From the NCBI RefSeq assembly GCF_035222485.1, contig NC_085921.1, positions 4,340,001 to 4,404,000 of the forward strand: a stretch of DNA of 64,000 nt. Direction: 5' to 3'. How positions within the stretch are numbered: position 1 is the first letter of the stretch; each line of letters begins with the position of its first letter. A program made the position numbers and the translations under genes. This document shows, piece after piece, positions 35,043-47,500 of this stretch. The notes under the pieces are model-generated. The model ran no database searches, was not told the origin of the DNA, and saw nothing but the letters and a program-made list of their open reading frames with translations. This stretch comes from Podospora pseudoanserina. Its lineage: Eukaryota > Ascomycota > Sordariomycetes > Sordariales > Podosporaceae.

Positions 35043-35783
35043 GTGCCTTTCACTATCTCAATAACCGCCTTCTGACACCTTCAACCGCTCATCATTGACG
35101 ACATCGACCACTGCTTCTTTCGGGCTGGGAGAGACTTGATCACAATGGGTTGGTTTTGGACATCATGGGGTGATTGATGGGAGGACTTTTGGGGCATGGA
35201 TTTCCGTTTCTTTAGGGGACAGTGGATTTCGGGAAGGAGGATTAGCATTTTAATACCCCCGACTACTAGCTCGGTAGCTTGATAGTCAACCTCGCTTCTT
35301 ACCCATACTTTTCTGTGCCTTTTGTTGTGCTTGGTGATGTGACTTGTTCTGTGCCTTTCTGCCGACATCTTTCTTGCTGTGAATTTGCAAGAGTTACTGG
35401 TAAAATCCACTCTTTGAATCGAGAATGCTTCTATCGCATGATAGTCAAAAATTCAGAGAGTAGTATTCCTGCTTCCACAACGTTGATATCAGCCAATTCC
35501 AGAACATCTTGAGCTGTTCAGCATGAAGTCAAGTGGAGAAAGTTTGCCCCATATCCACTAGACAGATATACCCCTGGCGATGGTATCCAATGCCAACCCA
35601 GAATCCGGGGTCGGAGACAGCCGTAGTCAGGCTTGGCCCCAAGCAGGTGTGACATGGGGTATCACCCCCAAAAATTAATTTTACTCTTGAACGCGACGTG
35701 CAAACTCGCGGCGATTTTTCCCCCAGCTTCTTCATCACTTTGAAAGTCAATCGACCGGTCAAATATAGCGCCAAATCACAGCC
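35043..35783. other. tandem intergenic spacer
   Basis: 3' UTR of grg-1 and promoter of the EBP-like gene. No coding sequence recognised. Confidence 0.5.
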
Positions 35784-36674
35784 ATGGACTTCTCGACACG
35801 CTCGTCGCCATCGGGCGCCGAGCCCCTTACCTTTATAGAAATGATCGACCAGACGACCATCATCTCGCTGCTCTCGACACTCGCGATCCTGTTCACGGCG
35901 CTGGGGATTTCAAAACTGGTGTTGGACAAGCACACTCCGGGGAGGCTGAGGTTCCTGTTTGTCTGGCATGCGTTTGACGCGCTGATCCACTTCATATTGG
36001 AGGGGAGTTTTGTGTGGCACTGCCTGTGCAGCAGCACGTCGGTGAGGGAGGTGAAGGGGGATTACTTCCCGACGCCGTATTATTATTTGGGGCAGGACCA
36101 AAAGGGACGGGTTTGGGGCTCGCAGGCGGCTGTTGGGCAGGAGGGGTATCTGGGTGCTATGGCGCAGTTGTGGATGGTGTATGCCAAGGCTGATCGGAGG
36201 TGGGCGGGGGTTGATTTGGCGACATTGAGTATTGAGATTATTACGGTTGTTTTTGGGGGTGTGATGGCGGTGTTGGTTTGTTGGGATTTGGCGAGGAAGA
36301 ATGTGGCTAGGGGGAACTTGGCTAGTGAGTATATTCTCGGGGGAGGTGGAGGTGAGGAAGGGAGGATTGCTAATGGGAGATACAGTGATCATTCTTGCGA
36401 CGGCCGAATTGTATGGTGGGTATATGACTTTTATGCCGGAATGGTTGAGCGGGAGCGCCAACTTGGATACGAGCAACTTTATGTACAAGTGGATTTTCTT
36501 GGCCTTTTTCAATGTAAGTTGTTTGACGGCGATGTCGTGGGTGGGAGGTTGCTAACGGTTTGATAGGGCCTTTGGGTGGTTATCCCTCTGTATGCCATCT
36601 ACGTGGCTGGAGCGGACATTTACGACGCTATCTGGGTCAGGTCTATTGTTGAGGAGCAGAAGAAGGACGAGTAA
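35784..36674 (+). CDS. EBP-family (EXPERA) sterol isomerase-like membrane protein
   Basis: Polytopic ER-type membrane protein related to animal and plant 3-beta-hydroxysteroid delta8,delta7-isomerase (emopamil-binding protein). Exons 35784..36324, 36386..36513 and 36567..36674 give 258 residues with about five membrane segments. The residues known to matter in the EBP family are all in place with the right spacing: His69 and Glu73 in ALIHFILEG, Glu151 and Thr154 in IEIITVV, and Asn223 and Trp226 in FFNGLWVV. LATAELYGG and PEWL are also family-like. The second exon may start at the CAG (36385, chosen) or at a GAG ten bases earlier out of frame-preserving alternatives; only the N-terminal few residues of that exon depend on it. 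Fungal ergosterol synthesis normally uses the unrelated Erg2, so its substrate is uncertain. Confidence 0.85.
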
Positions 36675-39354
36675 AGCGTGCGATGAGAAGGGCGGTGGTT
36701 CGTGGAGAACGATGATATACGTTGAGGGGTTGATACATCATTATCTAATGGCTGATATTTGATGCTGTGAAGAGTTGGGGGGTGCTGGTATATGGGTATA
36801 ATGAAATTGCGAACTGTAGGTACGACATGGCTGTAGGAATGAACAAAATGCATATATTTGATGCTTTGGGCTTTGTTGAGGGAGCCCTGAACCAAGCCGG
36901 AAATCTCATGAGAACCTCGCTGCAAAACCAGGTTCGCCAGGCACATCATAACACATCATGATCATACAAGTCGATATCCTTGGCCAGCATCAATAGCTGG
37001 AGCGCATCAAAGCCAGCCAGCCCCATGTCAGCCACATGCATAGCGGATCCCACGTTGGTGACAGACGTGTGGCGTTGATGCTACAGACTAAACCGGAAAG
37101 TTGGGTGGCCCTCCGCAAAGCAGAGCCTGTAGCATACCCCCTTTTTCATTTCGGAATTCTAGACTTCCAGGTTCCTCTACCCACCAGACCGTAACCCATG
37201 ACAATGGTGAGTCTAGAGCCGCTGGGAACTCGTGTTAAGCTTCATCCAGCCTGGCAAGCTCGGCATCCTGCTGACCCTGCTCGGTTCCTGTTGTACCTTA
37301 TCGTCCTTCAAGAGAGTCTAGAATTGCGAGATAGCTACCGACCCGCGAAAAGCAAGGCGAATAAAGTTCCTAACCTCCGAGTCCGAGGGAGCTAGCAGGA
37401 GCAATACTTTGGTTGTCGACTTCTGCGAAGCTCCGTATTTCAATCTAGGTAGGGCTGGAGCAAGTTGTAAAGCTCGCCTGTTGGCATAGGGGCCACTAGC
37501 GAGCATCATTTTCAACGATCTTCCGACGGTGTCGATACGAGGCATGTCGCCTTATCTGCTTGCTACCTTCCCCGCAATGATGTTCGCAAGGCATGGCTGG
37601 CTTTCAAAGGAATCCATCGTGGGATCTCTTATCTCAGTTTTGGAAGCTATGGGGGAGGGGAAGAGGCCAAGTGAAGTCCCTTGTCGGGTGACACGAGGGT
37701 GATGGGATGACCGCAACCTGATACATGCTCTGCTTCAGGGGATGCGAGGGGTGGGTGACAACGGACGATGGTCGATGGAATCGAAAGAAGCTTTTATTGT
37801 GGGTGTTGAGGGGAGGAAACATAGGACAGATGGGACTGAGTGCATCGTTAAACCTTGATAGCTGGTGATGATCGATCGGGATCGATGTTGTGGTGGACTG
37901 ATGCACTTTCATGACTGCCTTGAGGACTGAGGTCAGTAAGAAGGCTCATTGCAAATGACAAAACTAGTGATGACTGAGACTGAATTGATATTATGCTAGG
38001 GTCTGTGGGCATGAAAAGCAAAGCGGTCTATCTTTGGACAGGCTGTATTGATGGTGGGAGGCTATCCAGAGAACAGGCTGGATGGGCCGTGAAGATCTCT
38101 AAGCAGTGGAAGGAGTGTCGTTGACTTGCACAGATCGCTTGTCTCTCGGTTTGATCCGCAGCAGGGGTTGGCCCTGCCTTTCAGGGGTCTTGGCATGTCA
38201 CTCAAGAGCTGCGGGTGGTGGAGCTTTGACCAGTTTGCGGCTCTTGCGGCGACTCCGGATGGACCAGGGGTCTCGCTAGTGCAGAAGACGAAACTGGGGG
38301 TTGTCACGAAACTGCCTCAACCCCACGTCGCGACAATGCCTCGCTGCACTCATCACAGCACAATTCGAGCTCTTTGCCCGCCCACAGCGAGAGAGTTGAG
38401 CTTGGGCCCCGAGTCGAATCAATGGCTTTCCTTTGCATCCCAGCACAGGGTGCTCGCTTTTGCCACGCCAAGGTTGCTATCACGACGAGCTCTGTAAGGC
38501 AAATTCTGGATAGCAGCTCAAGTTCAGGTTGAGTTCTTCTGCCCCTACCTCAAGATACCATAGCTAGAAACAGTTCTCTAGGCAATGACTGGTCCCAACA
38601 TCTCGATAAACGACCGTCTCTGCGGCCTCTGGGGGAAGACAATGACACCCTGAGCAGGATGGGATGGCCTCCCGTCTGGCCATCAGCCACCTTCAAAGGC
38701 CAAGATCGCTTTCTGCCTGAGCGGCCGCACTTGAGTCGCCATCTCTCCTGGGGATTTGAAGATGCCCAGCCTACACCCCTGCTCGGTTGTATCCTGTCCG
38801 GGAGGGGACCGTCCCAAGCTCTCGTCAACGTGTGCCGTCTCTTCGACAACCTGACCGGGAGAGCACATGGTGCTCTGTCCCCATTTTCATGCACCGGTGT
38901 CTCCCCTTCAGCACCCTGCTTCTTCTGGAAGAGACCCGCGGTCTGCAAGTGTCTGTCTGCCGTTCTTTGCCTTGGTTGGATTGGCCCATTCATCAGCCCT
39001 GGTCCCTGTTTCTATTCCCAGTCGAGGGCAAGCAGCAAGTGCTGGGTGCTCAGGGACTGTTTCGTCTGGCCCGTGGTTGTGCTCAAGGTGTGCCCACCCC
39101 TGCCGAACAGAGGGGCTTACGAGAGTGGAATGCGGGATGGCAGGATACCATTACACTCTTGCTTCATCCATCTGTTTGTCTTGATTTGTTCCTCTTTCTC
39201 CCCCTTCGCTTCTTCACCACACATCGGCCGGCGCCGTGTTTACGACCTCGACGACGTGGATTAGATGACTTGACGACGGACGGATTCAAGGGCACTGCTA
39301 CGGCATTCTCGCCATCGCCGACCTCGCGGATAGACAGACACCGACAGAGCCCAA
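36675..39354. other. intergenic region, 2.7 kb
   Basis: 3' UTR of the EBP-like gene and upstream region of the 7TM gene. Plus-strand frames of about 200 codons just upstream of the 7TM gene (38659..39264 and 38787..39380) overlap in different registers and contain no domain, so I read them as leader/promoter sequence. No repeats. Confidence 0.5.
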
Positions 39355-41515
39355 ATGTCGCCACTCGCGTTGGTAGATGAGGTGATTGCCTCGTGGTTGC
39401 AGTCGCGGGACGACACGGGGACGATGCCGCAGAACAACTTCAACAGGACAGGAACCAACACCTTCCAGACGGCTCGGAACCAAACCACCACACAGCAGAT
39501 GTTCTTCAACGAACTACGATTCGCCGCTGCCAGATCCATTCGAACATCGACCATCATTTTAGCTTCTTTTAATATTATTGCTTCTTTTGCGACCGCCGTG
39601 GGGATCCTGGTTGATTCGTATTTCAGGGAAAGGCGGAACAACAGGTCATACAGGTTCAAGCGGAATGGCTTCAACTTTGTGCCCGAAGGCGAGATCTATC
39701 CGCTCATTTTATCAATTGGAATTTTCATTCAAAGCTTGGTCTTTGCCGGCGCTCAGTCGACTGGCCTCGACGGACTTTTTGGCACGGGATGCACTATGAT
39801 GGCATTGGTCATGTTGCCTGGTGAGAAGAAACCTTGGTCTCAGACGAGTAGGTTGGAATTACGCTTGCTGACATTTACCAGCTGTGTTCCTGGCGCCTTT
39901 TATTCAGCTTGTCTTTGGTGTTGAGTTGACGTTGAGGGCACTTCGAAAGGAGTTGTTTGCCCCACGGGGGAAATGGAATGTGTCGATTTGCTCAGCACTT
40001 GTTGGGCTGTTTACACTTGCCATGTTTCTGGTTGCCGACTTTGACCAGTCTCCAAACTTTTGCTTAACCTCGCTCTTTTGGTTTGTTGCTCACTACTCGA
40101 CGGCATGCTTTGGGCTTCTGACGGCCATTGCCTCGGTACTTATTATCTGCACTGTGGTGATCTTCATCAAGCTACACAGCAGCATTCAGATCGAGGTGAC
40201 AGCTCGCGTGGCGGCCTCGAGGATGGTTTATTACCTGGCATTGGGAGCCATCTCGATTGTAAGTTAATCCATGTGATTTTGATCAGAACCAGCTGCTCAC
40301 CTCTATCAGTGTTTCATGTTGCCATATTTCTACGTTTTGACCTTTCTGAACCGGCGAGGCCAGAACAACAATTCTCTCAATCTTTCAATGGTTGCTGCGG
40401 TGGTGGCAAACATATCCGGACTCATGAATGGCGGGCTTTACCTGTTCTTGAAGTCAAACACCATTTCGACCATTGGGCCTAGGGACAAAATCGGCGAGTA
40501 CGAGAACCGCAGGGCCAGATACAAGATTGAGCGGCGCTATACCATGGACGACGCAGACTCGGAATTCGGATTCGATGAGGATTTCAAAAAATACAAGACG
40601 GCCGCTGATATTCGCAAGATGGATAGCGAAGAGACTCTGACGGCCTACGAGAAAGAGGAGATGGTGGATGCTAAGAGCATCCGCAGCGTGAGGCCACCTT
40701 CCACCATCTACGGTCGACGAGGCCCTGCGTCCATTCGCTCCTTCCGCTCCAACAGATTGATGTCTGCGGCATCCAACGTGTTCATGCCGAAAGCGCCAGA
40801 ACGAGCCCGTGTTTCGAACGCAGCCGGTGGGCACATGAGAAAGCGCTCCAACTACTCATTATTTCCTAACAAGAACTCCGGCGCCAAGTCGTCACTCACC
40901 TTCCTTCCTGCCACGACATACTCACCCAATAACAACGACCACCTCAAACCACCACCCTCGATGGGTAACCTTGCCGCCTTCCGCCACCGCAGAGACTCGT
41001 CTCTTATCTCATCAGCGACGGTTCAGATCGGACTCAGATTCTCCTCTGTCGACGATATCCCACCAGTCGCCCAAACAGTCGTCACAGTTCAGGACCCTCA
41101 TGTGTACAACTTGGAGTGCCCCAACGTGGTCAAGGAGCTTCAAGCCAAGGGCATCAATGTTCAGCTCAAGCGTCCCGTGGGCTTGGACTCGGGAGCCTCG
41201 ACACCAACCGGCTCGACGAAAGAAGGGTCTCCTACAAGTCCGGGCCGAAGTCCAGTCAAGGATGCGAAGATGAAGACGCTGCCGCCTGTACCGAGACCCA
41301 TGATTGACACCCAGTCTGTAACGCCGGCACCACCATCTCAGGAGATCACCCTGAGCCCCAGTGTCTACAGCCCACAAAGCCCCAGCAAGGCCAAACTCGT
41401 CCCTCCAGCTAAGCCGGCTACCAACCCACGGAGTCCCCCCATGGTACCACCACCACGACGAACAGGCGAGGCGACACCACCTCCTGTGGCGGATGGAAAG
41501 AATGCCTGGATATAG
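39355..41515 (+). CDS. putative seven-transmembrane (GPCR-like) receptor with long cytosolic tail
   Basis: Exons 39355..39820, 39882..40258 and 40310..41515 give 682 residues. The N-terminus (about 60 residues) has potential N-glycosylation sites (NRT, NQT). Seven hydrophobic segments follow: around RTSTIILASFNIIASF, YPLILSIGIFIQSLVF, VMLPAVFLAPFIQLVF, ICSALVGLFTLAMFLV, SVLIICTVVIFI, MVYYLALGAISICFML and LSMVAAVVANISGLMNGG. The remaining about 350 residues are cytosolic: acidic near EFGFDEDFKKYK, then Ser/Pro-rich with many SP/TP sites. This is the layout of fungal G-protein-coupled receptor-like proteins. I do not recognise a specific class, and no ligand can be named. Both introns are canonical and lie within the membrane domain. 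Confidence 0.8.
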
Positions 41516-44500
41516 GACCAGTTACAAGAACAATAATGTGCGCGCGTGTGTGTCTTGTCAAGCATTTTCTGGTGTTGGAAGGTTAGCATAGGATGGTGTT
41601 GATGGATGGGTGTGTGCCATGCTATCATGATGGGTTCGGTGGGGGTGTACGAAGGTGGTGATGATGATGGTAATTTCTCTTTTCCACTCATTCATTCTAA
41701 TCTTTTTAGAGAGATTTTCCAGGACGGGCATGGGGTGGTTGTCTTTTTTCTTTATTTATATATACCAACCACGCGGTTGACACCGTACTCTTTTTTTTTC
41801 TAACTTTATATACCATTGAAATGACATGACATGCCTTGAGGGTGTCTATCATTTACTTTTTATCTGTCTACGTTTTCCGTCTCTGTTTTCATTGCCGTGT
41901 TGTCTTTGGTCTTTTTTTCTTCTTTGCCTGGGGGACGGGGTCTATATTTCATGAAGGCGTCTCTAAGATGATGGGTGGCGTATGAGAGACGGCCTTTTGT
42001 GGGATACAATTATTGATACTGCACACAAGTTTAAGCACGTTCCTTTTAGTGGTAAGATGGGGGGAGGTGATGGGTGGGGAAAAGCAGGTCTTGGAGGCGA
42101 GTTGTGATGACTAGGAGGAGGGTTTGTTAGCAAGCATGTTGCCTTGGTGTGAGAGGGCTTGGGTGAGACGGTTATTGTAGGATTGAGAATAGGACAGGAT
42201 GGATTATTCGGTCCATTGTCATCAGGTTAATACTTGACAGCATATCATTAGGCTTCAAGATTGTGTTACATGTCGCAGACTTGCTTCGAGAACTTTATTC
42301 TTTCACATTCTGTTTTGAACTAGTAAGGACGTGAAAGCTGCATTATTATTTATGTGTCCATCGACACAGGTTGAACTATCACAGTCATGTGTGGGACTCA
42401 ATCTCAGTTACTAAAGAAACGAACTATCGTGTTATTAGGAGCCATATCTCGTTTCCCGGCTCGAGGCTCTCAATTCCTGAATACATGTCGAGACCTCGCT
42501 GTTTGTTATTTGTTTAGCGTCGAAGAGCCATTCCGGCAATTTAATTTGATGATTTTTAACGTAAGGATCCAGGTTTTGGAAAGATCTTCATATTGGGGCT
42601 CTTGTTGTGGCATCGGGTAATCTCAAACAGAGTAACCTTTCACTTCAAAGTTCGAGGCTTGTGCTGATTTGCCAATAGAAATATCAGTTCCAAGTGGATA
42701 TCAGGCCCGTGGGCAACATCATTCTTGTCCACGCACATAATAGGTAGAGTTCTCCTTGACGACCGAATATCCATGATTGTTGTTGACCAGAAAAGGGGTC
42801 ATGGAAGCCGGGCAACTCCACCAAGCGGCATCGACGCCCAGCAACAGTGGCTGGCTGTAAGTCGAAACTTCCCGTCATCCTCTCCCTGCATATGACCGCT
42901 TGCCCCAAATTCCATGCATTCTAAATACCCGTACCTATGCATCGGTGCTAACCCCAAACTGAGCCCTGGGCGGGTTCCAAGACGGTAAGAGATGCACTCC
43001 ATCGAGAGATCATACGACAAAAGTCCTCCAGATCGAGCATTCCAAGACTTCGAAGCCAAATTGGGATAGAACCCGCTGCCCCAAGAAAGGGGGTCAACAG
43101 CCTTGTTTATATTTCCAAACCGCTCCTGCAGACTCCTGCATTGAACCAGGCGTCTGGCTCTATGTACTCGAGGTACTTGACGCCACGAGCCCAACTACAT
43201 CGACCTTTCAACCGCTTTCTCTCCCTTTAACAGGCGCTCAAACGTGCTCTCTCAACGGCCTACAAGCACATTACCTTAGTCCAAACCAAGGTGCGTTTTC
43301 CAACAAGGCGGGTATGCACGCCGTTGTGGTGTCTCAAGCCCCCTAAGGCTCGCCTCCCATCGTGACTGGACAGCTCAGTCAAAGCCCAAAAACTTGACAA
43401 CTGACTAGTTAAGGGGGTGGCTTTCCATCTGTCATCTCTATCCGCGCGCGCCCGATGACCCGGCCGCACGCCCGCGGACCAAGGCTTCTCCCAACCAACC
43501 AGTTGGGCAGGACGTTTAACGCCGCGAAAAGTCGGGTGGAAGGAGTGCCCCTGACTGCCAGTTATGAAGAGGAAACAACACGAAAATGGAAATCGCGTCC
43601 CCTTGCATATCGGGCGCGAGATTTACACACATAGCAACAAAAACAAGACAGCAGTGAAATTTTGACGCCTTCTTTTTGCCTGCCACCAACCTAGGTACTG
43701 AACAGACGGGACCGAGAAGTCACTGCAAGTATCAACACCGAACTGCTCCAAGTACCGGTCAAGCCTAGAATTGTGACCACCATCCAATGTAATGTGACCG
43801 GCAGTTCATCATGTCATGTCCTCTCAATGATGTGAATGATCCACGATGCAAAAAATGTGACAACCACACAGGAAGCCTTACAACCAACCCAACCCGGTAA
43901 CTCCCCCTCCCGAACCAAAAAAACCAAGGCCTAGATCAAATAGACATCGACATCATCTCGTCGATCATGTTCCCAACTGCTCCTCTCCTCCTTCAACAAG
44001 GGTTACAACGTCGCACTCAAAAGCAAGCCACTCATTGCCGGCTCCCCCCGCGATCCCTTCCGTCTTCTGTGCCACACACCTACCCACCCACCCGCGATAT
44101 ATGAGAAATCCAGACCCTTTCTTCAATCTTGTTCAACTGATGGACAAAGCCGAGAAGGTAGACGAAATGGAATTTTTGATCGCCGACCACTGCAGTTGCA
44201 AATTTTTGCATTTTTCCCCTCATCGACAAGGCGGGCGGCTTGCAGCATGCGTTACCACCCACCCATCACCACCACCACCACATTTCCATTTTCCATTCTT
44301 CCCTTCCCACTCCCCTTGTCCCCCTCTTCTCCTCTCTACTCAGATCCTTGAGGAGGTAGATAGGCAGAGTAGGATTCAGATCAAGATAAGGCAACCAAAT
44401 CGTGCCCATCTTTTCACCACGGAGTTTACCGCCTCTTCCTCGAAGTAGTGTAGGTAGGCACCTGTATCCCATCCTGTCTAGCCTTCCCAACCGCACGCCG

Positions 44501-47500
44501 AGAGAAGCGATCAAAAAGCAAAACGTGACAAAAAGCGGCGTTTTTTAAACGCCCTACCTTCCACGTCAAAAACAGGGGTCGCCAGTACGAAGGATCTCAT
44601 CGGATTGGTCTGTTGCTTCACCCACCCCTCAAAAGTACCATCACCAAAATCTAGACCTTCTTTCCTACATCTGCCCGCGCATTGGGACGATTCCTGTCTC
44701 GTCTTAGCGGAGAGGCGGTGATGGCATGATTTATAAGTCCCAAAGTGCCGGGTCGGCCGCTAATGGTTTCTTGTCGGGAAACATGGGGAGATGGTGGTTA
44801 AGGTGAGCAGCCAAAGTGGGCAAGGGATGGGAGAAACAAACAAACGGTGAGAGAGACATTTCTCCATATGTACCCCTATTTTTCACGATGAGACGGAAAC
44901 ATCTCCGGATACCTACCCAACGAGATGTTGAGAACAGACAGGTCTGTGAGTACACGATGTACAATGCCCTATCCCAATTCCAAACACATGGCTTTTCACT
45001 CCTGCCTTGCATAGCATAGAATCGGCAGTGGACATCAGTAGTCTCAAAACTTTGTTCATCTCTTCTAGCCTTATTACCTCCAAAGCCCAAAACCGATGAT
45101 GCACGTTCTGGAGAAAGTGATGAGGCTCGACCACCACCATCGCCATCCCTACTAGCAAACCACGGTGCCACGTTGTCCGTTGTCCCCCCACCATCAAAGC
45201 GTTCCCTAGATAGCCTTGTGGGGTTTGGTTGGGGTTGTTCGGAAGATATCAAATCACGGCAAAGTTTTCAAAATTCTCTCTGCACCCCATGTTGCGAAAA
45301 TGCTAGCTCGCGCAACCGATAAAACTCACCCCATTTTCTTCCATTCGTGGCCCGTCCCACTTCCCATTCGGGAAACTCGGCCGGGTTTGTTGCAAGCTGA
45401 TGAGCATGCGGCTAGCAAATGGTTGGGTTAGTTTTGCGTGAGCGGTTGGTGGGAGAGTAACCTCACCAGAGGTAACTGCCGGGGGATCGACAAGTACCTC
45501 TCCTAAGTAAGGTAACTAGGACGCCATCGAATCGCAAATTCCAATCTGTCGGGTAGTGCAGAGAACAAAGGTTGATTAGAAAAGAGAAGAAAAAACAAAA
45601 TGCCATGCCGTGATGCTGCTGCTGCGGCGACGGCGGGGTCTAATCCAAAGGTCCAGATTCCCGGAATTTGTTGCTTGTCACCACCTTGTTGCCCTTCAAC
45701 AAAGCTGCAGGCGAGAGATCTCTGGACGCCTCTTTCTGCCCCCCTCCCTCTCTCGCCTGAAATGTCTCGAGTTTTGTTTTCTGCCGGTAAGGCAAGGACC
45801 CTGAAAAAACGCCACAGACAAACAGAGAGAGATAATCAGATGATTAATAGCATCTCGGAGGTCTTGCCCGTCTGGAAATTCAAGTCATGTCCAGCATCAT
45901 ATAGTGTTACAAAACTGACATGAATATCAATAATCCATAATATGCAACAACAACTGTAAGACACCGTCGTCCCGGTGCAGTTGAGTTGCAAGCAGCAACC
46001 CGGAACATTCCCACTTTCAGCCCTCCCCCCCCGGTGTTGTTGTGCAAGTCAAAGAAAGAGAGAGAAATGGTTCATGTCAGTACCCGCGTCAAATTGATTT
46101 TGTTTCCCGTAATCCTGGTTCCCTTGGGAGGAACAGCAACCGTCTCGTCAAATCGTAAAAATCATACCAACTCATCATATTTCCCCCCCAAGTCATTCCT
46201 GCTTTTATTTTTGGCCTCTCCCAATGGTGTGTGTGCGTCGCGCGGCACTGAAAGGAAGATCCCGAACCACTCTCCCGGGACACACAACGCAAAACAAAAA
46301 CAAAAAAAAGCCTCTCCCTTCTTTTTCCCCCTGCCCTCATCTTGTCTGTTCTGTTGTCACCTGCCTAATCGGGACAAATCAGGGACCCAAGGACCATGGT
46401 GATGGCGCCTCAAGCGCGCGCGCGCCGCCGGGGTAGGGAAAAGCCAGATCTTTGGTTCCGATCCCCCCACCCAAAACACCACCCCCAAGATTGTGTTTTG
46501 TTGTGAGGTGAAGCATGACGAAACCCCCCCGCTCCCATGGGAGGAGCGAAATGAAATGCTACCTCATCTTCAACAACGACAACAACAAGGCACGAGTGAT
46601 GGGGGTTATTTCTGCGCGCGCACATACTGCGCGTGGTATCCAGGGTCCTGTCATCAGTGCTGTGTGTGGGAATCGATCAAAACCGCATGTCCGCGATCCC
46701 AATATAGGCATCTTTGTTGTTGTAACCATGGATATAGGTTCGTCAGTCAATCGTGTGATATCCCCCCCCTCCCCCCCGTCCCTCTCCGTACCTAAACACC
46801 CAAACACCAGGATAATCCTATCTTCTGCTCATATTAATTGGCCTGGGTCCCGAGAACAAGTCAAATCCCAATTAACTGATGAGCCCCCAGTGTGTATCTC
46901 AATCGCGGCTCTCCACAGAGATGACATCGTGGCATCTTGACACTGTTTTCAGGCCCCCTGCCATCATCCAGTTATCCCTTCTCTTGGGCCCGCTTGTTTT
47001 TACCGAAGTTTTAGTGTTTTTGTTTTTGGCACACTCACGTTCATGCGTTTTCCATCTTGTTGTTCCAAAACCAAAATGCACGGAACTTTGAAAAGCGCGG
47101 CCCCCTGGTTCATCATGTTATCTGGCCCGAGCCCAAAAGACACAGAAGCGTTTGCAACCTCGTCATCGAAAAACTAATAATAACGTACCGAGAAATGTGT
47201 GTGCTGTGTGTGTGCAGAATGTGCAAGACATGATGTGGCAAGAAATACGAAGCGAAAACTTCCTAGACACTCTTCCTCATGGCTGGCAAAACAGGCCAAG
47301 CAAGGAGGGATGAATCGTCATGATCCGCGCGGGGGAAACCAAGAGGAGGTGTGGTGTTGAGAGCCCGCGGTCTGGAACACCTTCCACAAAACTTCGCTTG
47401 ATAATATCACCCAGTGGGTGCCCACCTTCAGCACCACCCTTTCCCTTCGCTCGCTTGTTGAGGGAAATATCAAAGCCACCCATCCATCCATCTGCCAAGG

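Noticed and set aside
38659-39264. 201-codon plus-strand frame upstream of the 7TM gene
   Set aside because: Overlapped by equally long frames in other registers; no domain, no intron signals linking it to the 7TM gene.
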